Part shown: positions 47,501 to 57,291 of the stretch, in pieces
Numbering within the stretch: position 1 is the stretch's first letter
How the letters are laid out: every line of letters starts with the position of its first letter
Assembly (NCBI GenBank): GCA_033807775.1
Contig: CM066315.1
Location: 60,294,820-60,358,819 of the forward strand
Source of the DNA: Saussurea involucrata
Lineage: Eukaryota; Streptophyta; Magnoliopsida; Asterales; Asteraceae
DNA length: 64,000 nt
Direction: 5' to 3'
Position numbers and translations under genes: made by a program
The notes under the pieces: generated by a model
The model's input: the letters and a program-made list of their open reading frames with translations, nothing else
The model's database searches: none
Told to the model about the DNA's origin: nothing

Positions 47501-50500
47501 CTTTGTTATTGGACTGTCTGCTTTTGTTTCTCTATTGAGTTGATGATTGAATATTAGAAGTAACTAGGTGACTCATCGAGATTAGGCTAAAAGACAACTA
47601 GTTGCATGTTATGTCATAATTATGCACTTATTTATTTATTTATTCTTGTGGAGCTAAAGTTTCTTAGAATATGCCAACAAAAGCTTCCTAAACCAAACCA
47701 TGCATATCTTGTTCTATCTATATTGTTAGGCAATGAACCTAGAGAAGTGCTGCAACACACTGTCCTGGATGAATAATATTCGTTGAATATATTATGCATT
47801 TGGATTACACGTTATAGTCCTCACAATGTTTCGTTTTTTATTTACAGCTTTGTGATGGACCAATTATTGCCTTCACAGTTCTACATAACATGTACTGTAA
47901 CCATGGGTTCATATATGTTACCTCACAGGTCAGAGAGCCAACCTATGCTTCTTCGTTCATTCCATCTTACGACTAATGTAATTAATGCATGAATTTCTTT
48001 CAATAGGGTACTTTGAAGATCTGCCAACTTCCATCATTGCTTTCCTATGACAATTATTGGCCTGTACAAAAGGTCTTCATCAATTTGTAACAACTATTTT
48101 CATGCTATCAAGTCAAATATTTTGATTGAGATGTAAACAGTTTGTAATTTTATTTGTGGTTGGACAGATTCCCTTGAAGGCTACTCCGCATCAAGTAACA
48201 TACTTTGCTGAGAAGAACTTATACCCGCTTATTGTTTCTGTTCCTGTGAGTGGATTCTCAACTTACTCCTGCTTTGGCTGACCATTAATATAATTTGTTG
48301 TGCTCGAACCATTCAGTTCATATTTCATAATTAGGAGTCCTCATTTGCAACATTTACACCAATAGAACTTGCATCCGATTATGATTAGATACATGATCAT
48401 ACTCAACTGGGTTTTGTGTTTAGTCATATAAAGGGTTCATATTTATAGAACATTTTTAGCTGTTGGATTATTTTGTGCAAAGATCACACATTCTTCAAGT
48501 TCAAATTATTGTTTTGAGCTAAAATGCGTATTTCTGGGTTCTCTGCAGGTCCTAAAGCCTGTAAATCAAGTCCTATCATCTATGGTTGATCAAGAAGGTG
48601 GTCACCAAATTGAGCATGATAATTTAAATCTCGATGGTACTTATACTGTGGAAGAATTTGAGGTCCGAATTTTGGAACCGGAAAATTCCGGTGGCCAATG
48701 GCAAACTAAAGGAACAATCCGAATGCAAAGTTCTGAGAATGCGTTAACTGTGCGAGTGGTTACATTAGCTGTAAGTTTGAGCCAGTGATTTGTTATTTTA
48801 CAATTGCTGATGTCTTGTATTTGTTAATTTTATTGTCATCGTTAATTATTCGGAAATTGTTTTTCCTGAGGTAGAATACAACAACCAGAGAAAATGATAC
48901 ACTTTTGGCAATTGGGACCGCTTATGTGCAAGGGGAGGATGTAGCTGCAAGAGGGCGTGTTCTTTTGTTTTCTGTTGACAGTGCCTCTGAAAGTTCACAG
49001 GCAGCGGTAACTTGATCAGCGATATATTATGCTGACACTCAATAATTTTATATTTAACTTGATTTTGACATTTTTATGTTTGTTTTTTCTTTTTAGGTTT
49101 CAGAGGTCTACTCAAAGGAAATGAAAGGTGCTATATCAGCTCTAGCTTCAATTCAAGGTTACCTGTTAGTAGCTTCAGGCCCAAAAGTTATCCTACATAA
49201 GTGGACTGGTTCTGAGTTGAGTGGTGTTGCTTTTTTTGATGCTCCACCACTTTATGTTGTCAGCTTAAATATTGTGAGTGATCTTTAACGTCTTTCATGT
49301 CTTTTGAATTGTCTTTAATTTTGGTTACTGCCTAGTTCGGAACTAGTATTATTTCTTGAGTTTTGGTTGTTTGTTTTATCCTAATCGTGTTTTTCTTGAT
49401 GCTTTATTTTTTTAGGTTAAGAATTTTATTCTGCTAGGGGATATCCACAAAAGCATATATTTCTTAAGTTGGAAAGAACAGGGATCTCAACTGACTTTAT
49501 TGGCCAAAGATTTTGGTTCTCTGGATTGTTTTGCAACTGAGTTTTTGATCGATGGAAGCACTCTTAGTCTCATGGTCTCGGATGACCAAAAGAACGTACA
49601 GGTTAGCACCTCTTCGTGCATGCTGTCTTATTCTATGCTGTTAATATCGGATATCGGTGCGATATCGGTCAAGGACCGATATTTGATATCTCGGATATAT
49701 CGGTGATATATCAGTGATATATCGGTCCAAATATATCGGTTCATATAATATTTCTTAGAATTATATATATTAATAGAATGGGTTTCAAAGTGTGTCCCTC
49801 CTCATTAAAACACCGTATAAATACACAAGGAATGCCTATAATAAATTAGGCAAGATAATCTACAAAAGACTATACAATATTCTATCGGATATACACTATA
49901 ATAAATTGATTCTATCGGATATACACTATCATAAATGGACGAGGATATCCTCTATTACACCCCCGCAGTCGTAGCCGGAGGAGATCGTAGGTTAAGACTG
50001 GTCCGAAAATCCTCGAAAAGAACGCGTGGCAGCCCCTTTGTAAAAATATCTGCAATTTGGAACCGAGAGGAAACGTGTAAAACACGAACTTGTCCTTGGC
50101 GAACTTTCTCCCTGACGAAATGTATGTCAATTTCGATATGTTTAGTCCGTTGGTGTTGGATCGGGTTACCGGACAAATATATAGCACTGACATTGTCACA
50201 ATACACGATAGAGGCTTTAGATGGAGGGTGATGTAGTTCGAGGAGCAGATTTCGAACCCAGCACAACTCGGAGACAATATTGGCTACGCCCCGGTATTCG
50301 GCCTCGGCACTCGACCTCGAAATCGTGGTTTGACGTTTGGAGGACCATGAGATAAGATTGTCGCCAAGGTAGAGACAATAGCCAGATGTGGATTTGCGGG
50401 TGTCGGGGCAACCAGCCCAATCGGCGTCCGTGTAGCCGACGAGAGACAAGGAGTTGGGTCGTGTCATGTGTAACCCGAAGGAGAGGGTGCCTTGGACGTA

Positions 50501-53500
50501 ACGGAGGATCCTTTTTAAGGCGTTGAAGTGAGGAATACGAGGGGCGTGCATGAACATACAAACCTGCTGAACGGCATAAGTGAGGTCCGGTCGAGTGAAG
50601 GTTAAATATTGAAGAGCCCCGGCTAGGCTGCGATAGAGTGTGGGGTCTTCCATGAGGTCCCCGGCATTTGCACTTAGTTTGCCATTAACATCAACGGGAG
50701 TGAGGGCCGGCTTGCACGAAGATAGGCCGGCGCATTCTAGGATATCGGAAGCATACTTTTGTTGTGATAGAAACAGACCGTTCGGAGTGTGGGTGACGGA
50801 GATGCCGAGAAAATGACTCAAGCGACCGAGATCTTTCATCGCAAATTCTTGTGAGAGTTGTCGCATGATGGCCGACCGAAGAGTGTCGGAAGAGGTGACG
50901 AGGAGGATGTCATCAACATATAGTAGGATGAAAGGCATGTCATCACCTTGGCGGTAAATGAACAGCGAGTGATCACACTGACTGTGAGTGAAGCCCATAG
51001 AAGACACAAAGTCAGTAAAGCGTTGGTACCATGCCCGGGGTGATTGTTTCAGGCCGTATAAGGATTTTCGGAGTCGACACACATGATTTGGGTAGGAGGG
51101 ATCCCGAAAACCATAAGGTTGATGCATGTAGACTGTCTCCTTGAGAGTGCCGTGAAGGAACGCATTCTGGACGTCCAGCTGATGGATAGACCAAGAGTGA
51201 GCCAAAGCTAAAGTGAGCACGATCCGTATAGTAGCCGGTTTGACAACCGGACTAAAGGTGTCGTCACAGTCAACACCAACCTGTTGAGACCTGCCATCAC
51301 AGACAAGACGGGCCTTGTACCGCTCAAGGTGGCCGTCGGCCGTTAGCTTATGTTTAAAAATCCACATACACCTGATCACATTCATATTAGGTTGACGAGG
51401 TACAAGTTCCCAAGTCTCATTAGCAATAATAGCATTAAACTCATCACGCATGGCGAGGTTCCAGGCTGGGCTAGATAGGGCAGCAGCAGGTGTTTTAGGA
51501 ATGGGCTCGGGAGAAGCGTTAGTGTGGAGGTTCAGCGGCCTGATTTGTTTATTAATGCCGGACATGGAGCGGGTGTGAATAGTCCGGGTAGACGGAGGCG
51601 GTGGAGGTGGGACAGGAGGCTGCTGATCAGCGGTTCGCTGATCAGTGTTTCGCTGATCAGTGGTTTGGGGTGGTTGTGCGGTGTGTTTTGGCCGTCGGGA
51701 GTAGGCAAAACGAAGAGGTGGAAGGGAGGGCGCAACCGGTCTTGAATCGGCAGCGGTGTTGGGAGTGGGGGCAGGTGGTGGGGAGGGGGGGAAGTCGGCA
51801 GCGGGGTTGGGAGTGGGGGCTGCCGTGGCAGCGGAAGACCACAAAGAGGGGTGTGGATCGGTTTGAAGAAATGAGTAGGAAGGGGTGGGTGTGGATGTAG
51901 ATTTAAAGGGATAGACATTTTCGTCGAAAACGACGTGATGGGAAATTATGATTTTGTGTGTAGAGAGGTTGAAGCATTTGTACCCCCGGTGGTTTGAGGG
52001 GTAACCAAGGAAAACACATGGGGAAGACCGATTTTCAAGTTTATGGATGGAGGAAGAAGGGGTGAGTGGGAAGCAGAGGCATCCGAAGGTACGCAAGTGG
52101 TCGTAGGAGGGCTGGTTGCTATAAAGAAGGGAGGTGGGAGTTAGATAGTGTTTGGTTTTGGCGGGAAGGATGTTAAGAAGATAAGTAGCCATTTGGAGGG
52201 CATGATGCCAAAACGATGGGGGGACGGAGGAGTGTGAGAGTAGGGTCCGAATGATGTTGTTAATAGAACGAATTTTCCGTTCCGCTTTCCCGTTTTGAGA
52301 AGAGGTATGGGGGCAAGAAAAACGAAACATCATCCCATTTTGTTTGCAAAATTTGTGAAACTGGACGTTGTTGTATTCGGTTCCGTTGTCACATTGAAAG
52401 GTTTTAATTTTGCGTTCAAATTGGGTCGAGATTAAGGTGGAGAATTGAGCAAAAATGTCGTAGACGTCGGACTTCCGGATAAGGGGGTAAGTCCACAGAA
52501 AATTTGTGTAGTCGTCTAACAACAAGATATAATATTTGTGACCTCCATTCGATGGTATAGGGGATGTCCATAAGTCACTGTGAATAATATCAAAAGGTAG
52601 AAACGTAGATGACATAGAATCATGAAACGGCATTTTTATTTGTTTGCCAAAAATACATGAATGACAACGAGAAAATTTGGAACTAGTTCGACAATTGATA
52701 ACATTATTTTTCTTTAAACGACTAATTAAATCTGGTCCCGGGTGTCCTAGACGCTGGTGCCAGACACGTTGAGATATAGCGGAAAAGGCAAGAGGAGCGA
52801 CGGCTTGAGATGAAGGAAGGAGCGGGTAAAGGTCTCCGGTGCTGTTACATCGGAGAATAGGTGTCCGCGTCTGGTAGTCCTTCACAAGAAAACCAAAGGC
52901 GTCAAATTCAATGGAAACTTGGTTATCGGTTGTAAATCGACGAACTGACAATAAATTTTTAATAAGATGAGGAGAGTGAAGAATGTGGTTAAGTTTGAGA
53001 GGTGGAAAAGGGGGTTTGAGAGTGGTATGGCCTGATCCGTGTATGGGTATTCTAGAACCGTCACCAACCGTGATATCATTTAATGATTTATTGTTAGAAT
53101 AAGACGAGAGAATACCTGAGTTGTTTGTCATGTGGGATGTGGCGCCGGTGTCCATGTACCAGTTGTTGTCCGGTGGATTGAGGGGGACATGGTGTGTAAC
53201 GCTTGATCGATATCCGTAGGAGTGTGGCCAATATCGTAGCCATCAGAAGATGGGGGAGGACGAGGGCCAAGAATGCCAGCGTAAGCTTGAGGTGCGGATG
53301 ACCGTGGTGGTGTAGGTTGTGGCAGCGTCGGGTAAGGACAAGGTGGGACAGCCCATTGGGGGCGCTGTCCGTATGGTGGCTGTGATGGGGGAACCGGCCA
53401 CGAATTTCCCTGGAAATAATGTTGCTGCTGCCAGCCATTCCAAGGAAGAGAAGATGCACGGTTAGAAGGATAAGGCCCCTGATGTTGGTGTTGAGTCGGC

Positions 53501-56228
53501 CCGTGTTGGTGTTGCGAGCCACGACCCCGCCCATTGCCGCCTCGCCCTCTACCGCGGCCACGTCCCCGGCTGTTGGAGGTTCCACGACCCCTGCCACTAT
53601 CAGACCGTGGCTGTGGTGGAGGTGTGGTTCCCGGGGTGGTAGTGGATATCAAGGCCGTATGGGAAGCTTGGTGGGACTTTCGAGTTTCCTCCATAATAAG
53701 CTTGGAGCGGACATCATAAAAATCAGGAAGAGGATCGGATTGCTGGATCAACATGGCAATCCCATCATATTGCTCGGATAGACCGGCAATGAGTTGTAGG
53801 ACAAGGCGTTTGTTGGAGACCGGAGCCCCCACATTAGCAAGTTGATCAGCAAGTAATTTCATGGCTTGACAATAGGATGTGATGTTGGAAAAACTGTCAA
53901 GACGAGTGGTGGTTAATTTCTGCTCCAAATAGACGGCACGGGAATTCTTGTTGTCTTGATAGATGTTTGCGAGGGCTGCCCAAGCAGTGGCAGCGGTGGC
54001 GCCGGGAGTGAGAATGGTATCAGAGCATCTCTCGATCCTCTCCAAACCCTAAATTTTTAAAGAATCATCTTCTCTTCCTTGGAATGGCTGGCAGCAGCAA
54101 CATAATAGAATGGGTTTCAAAGTGTGTCCCTCCTCTCATTAAAACACCGTATAAATACACAAGGAATGCCTATAAATTAGGCAAGATAATCTACAAAAGA
54201 CTATACAATATTCTATCGGATATACACTATAATAAATTGATTCTATCGGATATACACTATCATAAATGGACGATTCTGGCGGATATCCTCTATTATATAT
54301 ATATGTATATATATATATGTATGTATATATGTATATATAAATAAATATATATATGCATCCACAAACATATCATATGCATTAATTGAAAACATATTTCAAC
54401 ATCAAAACATTAACTTAAATAAGGTTTCAAAAAACAAAATAGGAACAGTGTTCATGAATGAAACGAAGGGTAGGTTCGATCGCTTTTTTTTTGTAGAAAC
54501 CTAACTTCATTAATGTTGAGCCCTTCTAAGAAGCTACAAAGCCCAATACTTGCTAAAAAATAAAAAAAAGCCCAACATGAGCCTTCATTAAAAAAGCCCA
54601 AAACAAAAATCCCAAAAACCGGTAATATCGGCCGGTATTTTGACCTAAATATCAGCGATATATCGGTCAATATCGCCGATATATCCCTGACCGAAATTTT
54701 ACCCGATATTTGCCACCGATATTTACACTTTGACCGATTTCCGATATATCGTCGATATCTCGCCGAGATATCGCGATTTTAACAGCATAGGTCTTATTAT
54801 CGTCTATAAGCTTAATGGTTGATTTTTATCTGGCTAATTAATGTGTATTGTGTTGCATTAAATTTGCAGATATTTTATTATGCACCAAAGGTGTCTGAGA
54901 GTTGGAAAGGGCAGAAGCTCCTTTCAAGGGCAGAGTTTCATGTTGGGGCACACGTGACTAAGTTTTTACGGTTGCAGATGCTTCCAGGTTCTGATCGGAC
55001 GAATGCTCCTGCAGGATCTGATAAGACGAACCGTTTTGCACTTGTGTTTGGTACCCTGGATGGCAGCATTGGGTGTATTGCGCCTCTTGATGAGTTAACA
55101 TTTCGCAGACTTCAGTCACTGCAGAAAAAACTTGTTGATGCTGTTTCTCATGTTGCTGGGTTGAATCCCAGATCTTTCCGCCAGTTCCATTCTAATGGAA
55201 AGGCTCACCGCCCTGGACCTGACAGCATTGTTGACTGCGAGCTCCTATGCCAGTAAGTTCTACTTCCTTGCAAATCAAATCAAACCAAACCAAACCAAAC
55301 TAAGGTCATGTTTGCCAAAGATAACTAGCTTATTTTTTGAGCTTATTGAAAAAGTCACGTTTGGTTCGCCGTAAACTAACTTATAAGCTAGTTTAATTAA
55401 ATAACTACTTCAAGCAGCGTTTCAATAAGCTCTAGGAGCTTTTCCCCCCCCAATTATACAGTTTTTTCAATTAAGGTTTCAATGCTGTTCTTTTAGGTCA
55501 AATTACTGTGATCTAGCTTTTAAGCTTGTTTTTACTAAACAGGACTCCTTTATTAGTTATAACAACTAGCTTATCGGACAACAATGAGCTTATAAGCTAG
55601 TTTTCCGAACAGAGCCTTAGTGGGCCTGATAATCTTAAATCTCATCGTATAGAAAACCAAATAAACTTGGGGGATGTTTGGCAATTGCTGAATGGTTTGG
55701 TGCAGAATGATTAAGTGGTTAGAATGATTAAGAGGCTCTTATGATATAGTGCAAAATGAAATATGGTTGTTTGGTAATTATCCACAATGAAATTAGGGCG
55801 TTAAATGGTTAAGGGATCCCCAAGATCATTCAGAGGGTTTTAGAATCATTAAGAGGCAGACTTGTTTTTGCCAAACAAGATTCACCAGGGATTCAGAGAT
55901 TGCCACTTAATGGAACTATTAAGAGGTAAACAAACTCCCCCTTAGTATATCCCTCCCATCTGGAGGTAGGGTCGGGAAAGGGGGTAAGCTCTATGCAGGC
56001 CTTACTTCTGTCTGAAGAGAGAAGGACAACACATTCACAGAACATTCAAGTGCGAGATGTATACCTACCTACTTGCTTGGCATCTTACATGTTCATGTTT
56101 TTTTTTTGTGCAGTTATGATATGCTCCCTTTCGAGCATCAGCTTGAAATCGCTAACCAGATTGGGACGACACGTTCACAGATCATATCAAATTTGAATGA
56201 CCTCACACTTGGTACTAGCTTCTTGTGA
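29518..56228 (+). CDS. CPSF160: Cleavage and polyadenylation specificity factor subunit 1 (CPSF160), 26 exons
   Basis: Nuclear scaffold subunit of CPSF that acts in pre-mRNA 3'-end processing with WDR33/FY, CPSF30 and CPSF100. Exons joined in frame by GT-AG sites: 29518-29855, 32349-32501, 33202-33355, 34336-34468, 35083-35228, 36795-36890, 37088-37140, 38168-38299, 39500-39551, 39642-39761, 40348-40482, 40958-41086, 41252-41329, 41968-42105, 45010-45104, 45588-45784, 46696-47474, 47848-47928, 48007-48072, 48168-48245, 48549-48770, 48875-49006, 49097-49273, 49416-49601, 54870-55252, 56114-56228. Total 4368 nt, 1455 residues, close to the about 1440 usual in plants. N-terminal propeller (MMS1_N-like) blocks include SIILTFQDAKISVLEFDDS; C-terminal CPSF_A block (about residues 1085-1420) includes HVGAHVTKFLRLQM and GTLDGSIGCIAPLDE. 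No stop or frameshift seen; it looks functional. Introns carry many transposons. Confidence 0.95.
30721..31525. mobile_element. hAT-like non-autonomous element in CPSF160 intron 1
   Basis: 805 bp with 17-bp inverted ends CAAGGTTTTAAAAGGCG / CATGGTTTTAAAAGGCG and an 8-bp target duplication GTCAAAAT (30713-30720 and 31526-31533). Both sub-terminal regions are crowded with CCTCGAGGC palindromes and (G)GCGTAAGCC words. No transposase. Confidence 0.88.
35473..36128. mobile_element. Harbinger-like non-autonomous element in CPSF160 intron 5
   Basis: 656 bp with inverted ends GGGTGCGTTTGGTACATTGG / GGGTGTGTTAGGTATGCAGA and sub-terminal GACAGGAC words; target duplication TAA (35470-35472, 36129-36131). 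AT-rich centre, no ORF. Close relative of 44145-44694. Confidence 0.82.
38819..39061 (-). repeat. Dispersed repeat in CPSF160 intron 8
   Basis: Reads, on the minus strand, GGTTCAAACGGGAACA...GTGTGATTTTACACTAA... TCACATGTGATT...GCACACCTTTT, matching the plus-strand sequence at 59597-59752. Class unknown; no terminal motifs found. Confidence 0.5.
40684..40765. repeat. Two-copy tandem repeat in CPSF160 intron 11
   Basis: Two copies of about 40 bp: AGGATTGTTACTTCTGTACC and AAGATTGTTACTTCAGTACC, each followed by CTGT(TG)GTTCTTGTGGAAC-type sequence. Confidence 0.6.
42477..43033. mobile_element. hAT-like non-autonomous element in CPSF160 intron 14
   Basis: 557 bp, inverted ends CATAGTTGTTAAAAGCGC / CAAAGTTGTTAGAGGC, 8-bp target duplication TGTCCTAT (42469-42476 and 43034-43041). 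Contains a threefold repeat of GCTTGTACTTATATTTGAGT (about 42830-42950) and a short TA microsatellite. No transposase. Confidence 0.85.
43044..43711. mobile_element. Harbinger-like non-autonomous element in CPSF160 intron 14
   Basis: 668 bp, inverted ends GGTAGTGTTTGGTACA / GGCTACGTTTGGTACA, target duplication TAA (43041-43043, 43712-43714). Starts two bases after the hAT element above. Its centre (43180-43450) is a GGTGG-rich block. Confidence 0.8.
43180..43450 (+). repeat. GGTGG-rich low-complexity block
   Basis: Purine/GGT-rich on the plus (pre-mRNA) strand, with runs such as GGTGGTGGTGGCGGTGTTGG and a repeated GGCGGTGTTGGGCGG unit. It has the potential for G-quadruplexes of two-G tetrads in the CPSF160 intron RNA. 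Frames with many Pro or His residues on the other strand are by-products of this composition. Confidence 0.6.
44145..44694. mobile_element. Harbinger-like non-autonomous element in CPSF160 intron 14
   Basis: 550 bp, inverted ends GGGTGCGGTTGGTACACTGG / GGGTGTGTTTGGTATCCAGA, target duplication TTA (44142-44144, 44695-44697). Shares sub-terminal and internal sequence with 35473-36128 (for example CCTCAAAA and ATTTTATGCTCTTTAAACTT). Confidence 0.83.
46267..46503 (+). mobile_element. Solo LTR in CPSF160 intron 16
   Basis: 237 bp, ends TGTTATACCC...GTATACCA (TG..CA), target duplication TAATT (46262-46266 and 46504-46508), TATA box AGTATAAATAGGGG near 46337 and an AT-rich tail. The flank GTGTATTGCAAA also occurs at about 46203, so there is a small local duplication that slightly weakens the target-duplication argument. 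Confidence 0.65.
49771..49959 (-). repeat. Cop-2 3' LTR
   Basis: On the minus strand it starts TGTAATAGAGGATATCC, preceded by the G-rich tract CTGCGGGGG; the pol stop lies in its first bases. Contains two copies of ATAGTGTATATCCGATAGAA. Same as 54103-54293 with small indels. Confidence 0.8.
49955..53155 (-). CDS. Cop-2 pol polyprotein (PR-IN-RT-RNase H)
   Basis: 1066-codon frame, open throughout. Order: protease with DTGATSHMT (residues 2-10); GAG-pre-integrase WHQRLGHP and a zinc-binding CHSC...; integrase core with IHSDLWTSP, FQCDNGTEYNN and NGKAERKIRS (DDE all present); a Pro/Ser/Thr-rich linker; RT starting near NETWELVPRQPNMNVIRC with catalytic FILLYVDDILLVTSS; RNase H with DADWAGCPDTRKSTSGYC and ISRSSAEAEYRG. 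The frame starts at its first Met; naturally it would be fused to gag, but gag ends in another frame (one-base shift in a C-run near 53180). It copies and integrates element cDNA. Antisense to CPSF160. It may be recently inserted, but the element lacks an intact 5' region. Confidence 0.85.
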   Translation of the reverse strand: MDTGATSHMTNNSGILSSYSNNKSLNDITVGDGSRIPIHGSGHTTLKPPFPPLKLNHILHSPHLIKNLLSVRRFTTDNQVSIEFDAFGFLVKDYQTRTPILRCNSTGDLYPLLPSSQAVAPLAFSAISQRVWHQRLGHPGPDLISRLKKNNVINCRTSSKFSRCHSCIFGKQIKMPFHDSMSSTFLPFDIIHSDLWTSPIPSNGGHKYYILLLDDYTNFLWTYPLIRKSDVYDIFAQFSTLISTQFERKIKTFQCDNGTEYNNVQFHKFCKQNGMMFRFSCPHTSSQNGKAERKIRSINNIIRTLLSHSSVPPSFWHHALQMATYLLNILPAKTKHYLTPTSLLYSNQPSYDHLRTFGCLCFPLTPSSSIHKLENRSSPCVFLGYPSNHRGYKCFNLSTHKIIISHHVVFDENVYPFKSTSTPTPSYSFLQTDPHPSLWSSAATAAPTPNPAADFPPSPPPAPTPNTAADSRPVAPSLPPLRFAYSRRPKHTAQPPQTTDQRNTDQRTADQQPPVPPPPPPSTRTIHTRSMSGINKQIRPLNLHTNASPEPIPKTPAAALSSPAWNLAMRDEFNAIIANETWELVPRQPNMNVIRCMWIFKHKLTADGHLERYKARLVCDGRSQQVGVDCDDTFSPVVKPATIRIVLTLALAHSWSIHQLDVQNAFLHGTLKETVYMHQPYGFRDPSYPNHVCRLRKSLYGLKQSPRAWYQRFTDFVSSMGFTHSQCDHSLFIYRQGDDMPFILLYVDDILLVTSSDTLRSAIMRQLSQEFAMKDLGRLSHFLGISVTHTPNGLFLSQQKYASDILECAGLSSCKPALTPVDVNGKLSANAGDLMEDPTLYRSLAGALQYLTFTRPDLTYAVQQVCMFMHAPRIPHFNALKRILRYVQGTLSFGLHMTRPNSLSLVGYTDADWAGCPDTRKSTSGYCLYLGDNLISWSSKRQTTISRSSAEAEYRGVANIVSELCWVRNLLLELHHPPSKASIVYCDNVSAIYLSGNPIQHQRTKHIEIDIHFVREKVRQGQVRVLHVSSRFQIADIFTKGLPRVLFEDFRTSLNLRSPPATTAGV
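53128..54045 (-). pseudogene. Cop-2 gag, 5'-truncated
   Basis: The frame from 54045 encodes the gag middle part (TPGATAATAWAALANIYQDN, QLIAGLSEQYDGIAM) and an Arg/Gly-rich C terminus (GRGRGTSNSRGRGRGRGRG) instead of a CCHC zinc knuckle. The N-terminal third of a normal UBN2 gag is missing: upstream of TILTPGAT the sequence is the inverted primer-site segment, so the apparent ATG at 54043-54045 is spurious. The last residues before 53128 are out of frame because of the one-base shift near 53180. Confidence 0.75.
54014..54103 (+). other. Inverted leader segment of Cop-2 with primer site
   Basis: The plus strand reads TGGTATCAGAGC at 54014-54025, a Met-tRNA primer site pointing opposite to the element. 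The following leader (CTCCAAACCCTAAATTTTTA) leads into 54066-54103, a 38-bp exact inverted copy of the gag sequence at 53419-53456. The segment adjoins the LTR at 54103. Confidence 0.75.
54103..54293 (-). repeat. Cop-2 5' LTR
   Basis: About 190 bp, 95% or so alike to 49771-49959 by eye (a few 2-5 bp indels). TATA box TATTTATAC on the minus strand near 54150. Followed on the right by a TA/TATG microsatellite (54290-54355). Confidence 0.8.
54290..54355. repeat. TA/TATG microsatellite
   Basis: Continuous TATATATG-type repeat next to the Cop-2 LTR; it hides the target-site duplication. Confidence 0.85.
55303..55617. mobile_element. MITE-like element in CPSF160 intron 25
   Basis: 315 bp with inverted ends AGGTCATGTTTG / AGGCTCTGTTCG and TAGCTTA-type sub-terminal repeats in both orientations. 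TA at both sides would suit a Stowaway-type element, but the ends match only partly. Preceded by a (CAAAC)n microsatellite at 55270-55300. Confidence 0.5.
55669..55941. mobile_element. MITE-like element in CPSF160 intron 25
   Basis: 273 bp with inverted ends GGGGGATGTTTGG / GGGGGAGTTTGTT and repeated GAATGATTAAG / ATTAAGAGG words. Target duplication not clear (flanks CTT and TTA). Confidence 0.45.
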
Positions 56229-57275
56229 AGCATTTTCGAGCTGCCGCTAGCTAGCTGTTGTGTTTTCTGATCATAATGTAGCTAGCATAGGTTGTGTTAG
56301 ATGAGTTTCATGTAACATATAGGGGTGGTGAAATTGTATAATTTGGCAAGTGTTTATTTGAATCATAGCCAGTAGATACCATTAAGAGATGTATATAGGG
56401 AGGAAAGTGGGATTTAGAATTGGATTCAACTTATCTCAGGTTCGTTGGCTTTAATTTTGTAACATTTGAACATTCCAGAGTTGCATTTGAAAAAAGGTCA
56501 AACTAGCTAAATGAACCATTCATTAAGGTCATCAAGAAGCCAAACAAACGGTTATACTGGGAGCTATCTAATCTCAAGAAACCAAGGTTGAAGCAGTGAA
56601 AGATTGTAACAGGCTTATGTTTGATCTTACTCTAATTTTAAGGATTTAAATGTTATGAAACCTTTAATCTTACTCGCTATGGATTTTGATTGAATTGTCA
56701 AAAAGAAAACAAGTTTTTTAAAGTTATCTTTATTCTAAAATATAATGTGGAATTTTAATTTGTATAGTACAAAATTATTCGTTACGGCAACATTTTAGGT
56801 TTATATTTATAATCATATATAATAATGACGTTGAATCTTAGTTGGCAAAACATTTAGGCAGGTTTGACCAGACCTTTAAATAAATATAAAGTTTGATTCA
56901 GGACCCTAAATGACGATTTTAAAAGTTGGTTTCCTAAAATAAGAATTGAGTTGAAGTTTGTTCCATTTTAATGCAAATTTCCCTTATACATAATTTATAA
57001 AAGATAAATTATAAAATATTTAAATCAACTTTTATTAGTTAGTTATCACAAATTAAAAAATGGATTTTGCACATGAATTTAATCTTGTTACTGTTCATCC
57101 TTCGAAACAGCTTGTAACATATTTTAAAATATTATTGTATTTTCTTTATGAAATCTTATGAAATACAACTACCTCATGAAAACTATAATTCAATATTTGC
57201 GGAATTTATATTCCAGATTATAATGAAAATTCAATTTCAAATTTCACCATATATATCAACTACAAATCTTGCAAA
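56229..57275. other. 3' flank of CPSF160 and AT-rich spacer
   Basis: The first 200-250 bp after the stop are likely 3' UTR; I cannot place the poly(A) site with confidence. The remainder up to 57275 is AT-rich with no recognisable gene or element. Confidence 0.5.
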
Positions 57276-57291
57276 CTGAGTTTTTAGTGTT

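Larger units (their letters stand above)
49771..54293 (-). mobile_element. Cop-2: Ty1/copia retrotransposon, antisense within CPSF160 intron 24
   Basis: Minus-strand element with short LTRs of about 190 bp (49771-49959 and 54103-54293), a partial gag and a long uninterrupted pol. It sits in an AT-rich tract inside the hAT-like element; flanks are (TA)n, so the target duplication is not readable. The LTR outer bases no longer show a clean TG..CA on the right. The region 54014-54103, which should hold primer site and gag start, is inverted or rearranged. Confidence 0.85.
49633..54790. mobile_element. hAT-like element with GATATCGG repeats, split by Cop-2, in CPSF160 intron 24
   Basis: Inverted ends CTATGCTGTTAATATCG / CTATGCTGTTAAAATCG with 8-bp target duplication GTCTTATT (49625-49632 and 54791-54798). 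Own sequence is 49633-49770 plus about 54294-54790, some 635 bp, crowded with GATATCGG/CCGATATC words. The remainder is the copia insertion. No transposase. Confidence 0.8.

Noticed and set aside
46593..47543. 316-codon ORF as an independent gene
   Set aside because: It is exon 17 of CPSF160 with intron sequence at both ends.
49500..49706. 68-codon ORF starting inside exon 24
   Set aside because: It is exon 24 of CPSF160 read on into the intron.
51524..51918. Several ORFs of 60-130 codons on both strands
   Set aside because: Other-frame shadows of the Pro/Ser/Thr-rich linker of Cop-2 pol.
54014..54025. A separate plus-strand copia element starting at this primer site
   Set aside because: Only about 90 bp follow before an LTR, and 38 of these are an inverted copy of Cop-2 gag; a rearranged segment of Cop-2 explains it better.
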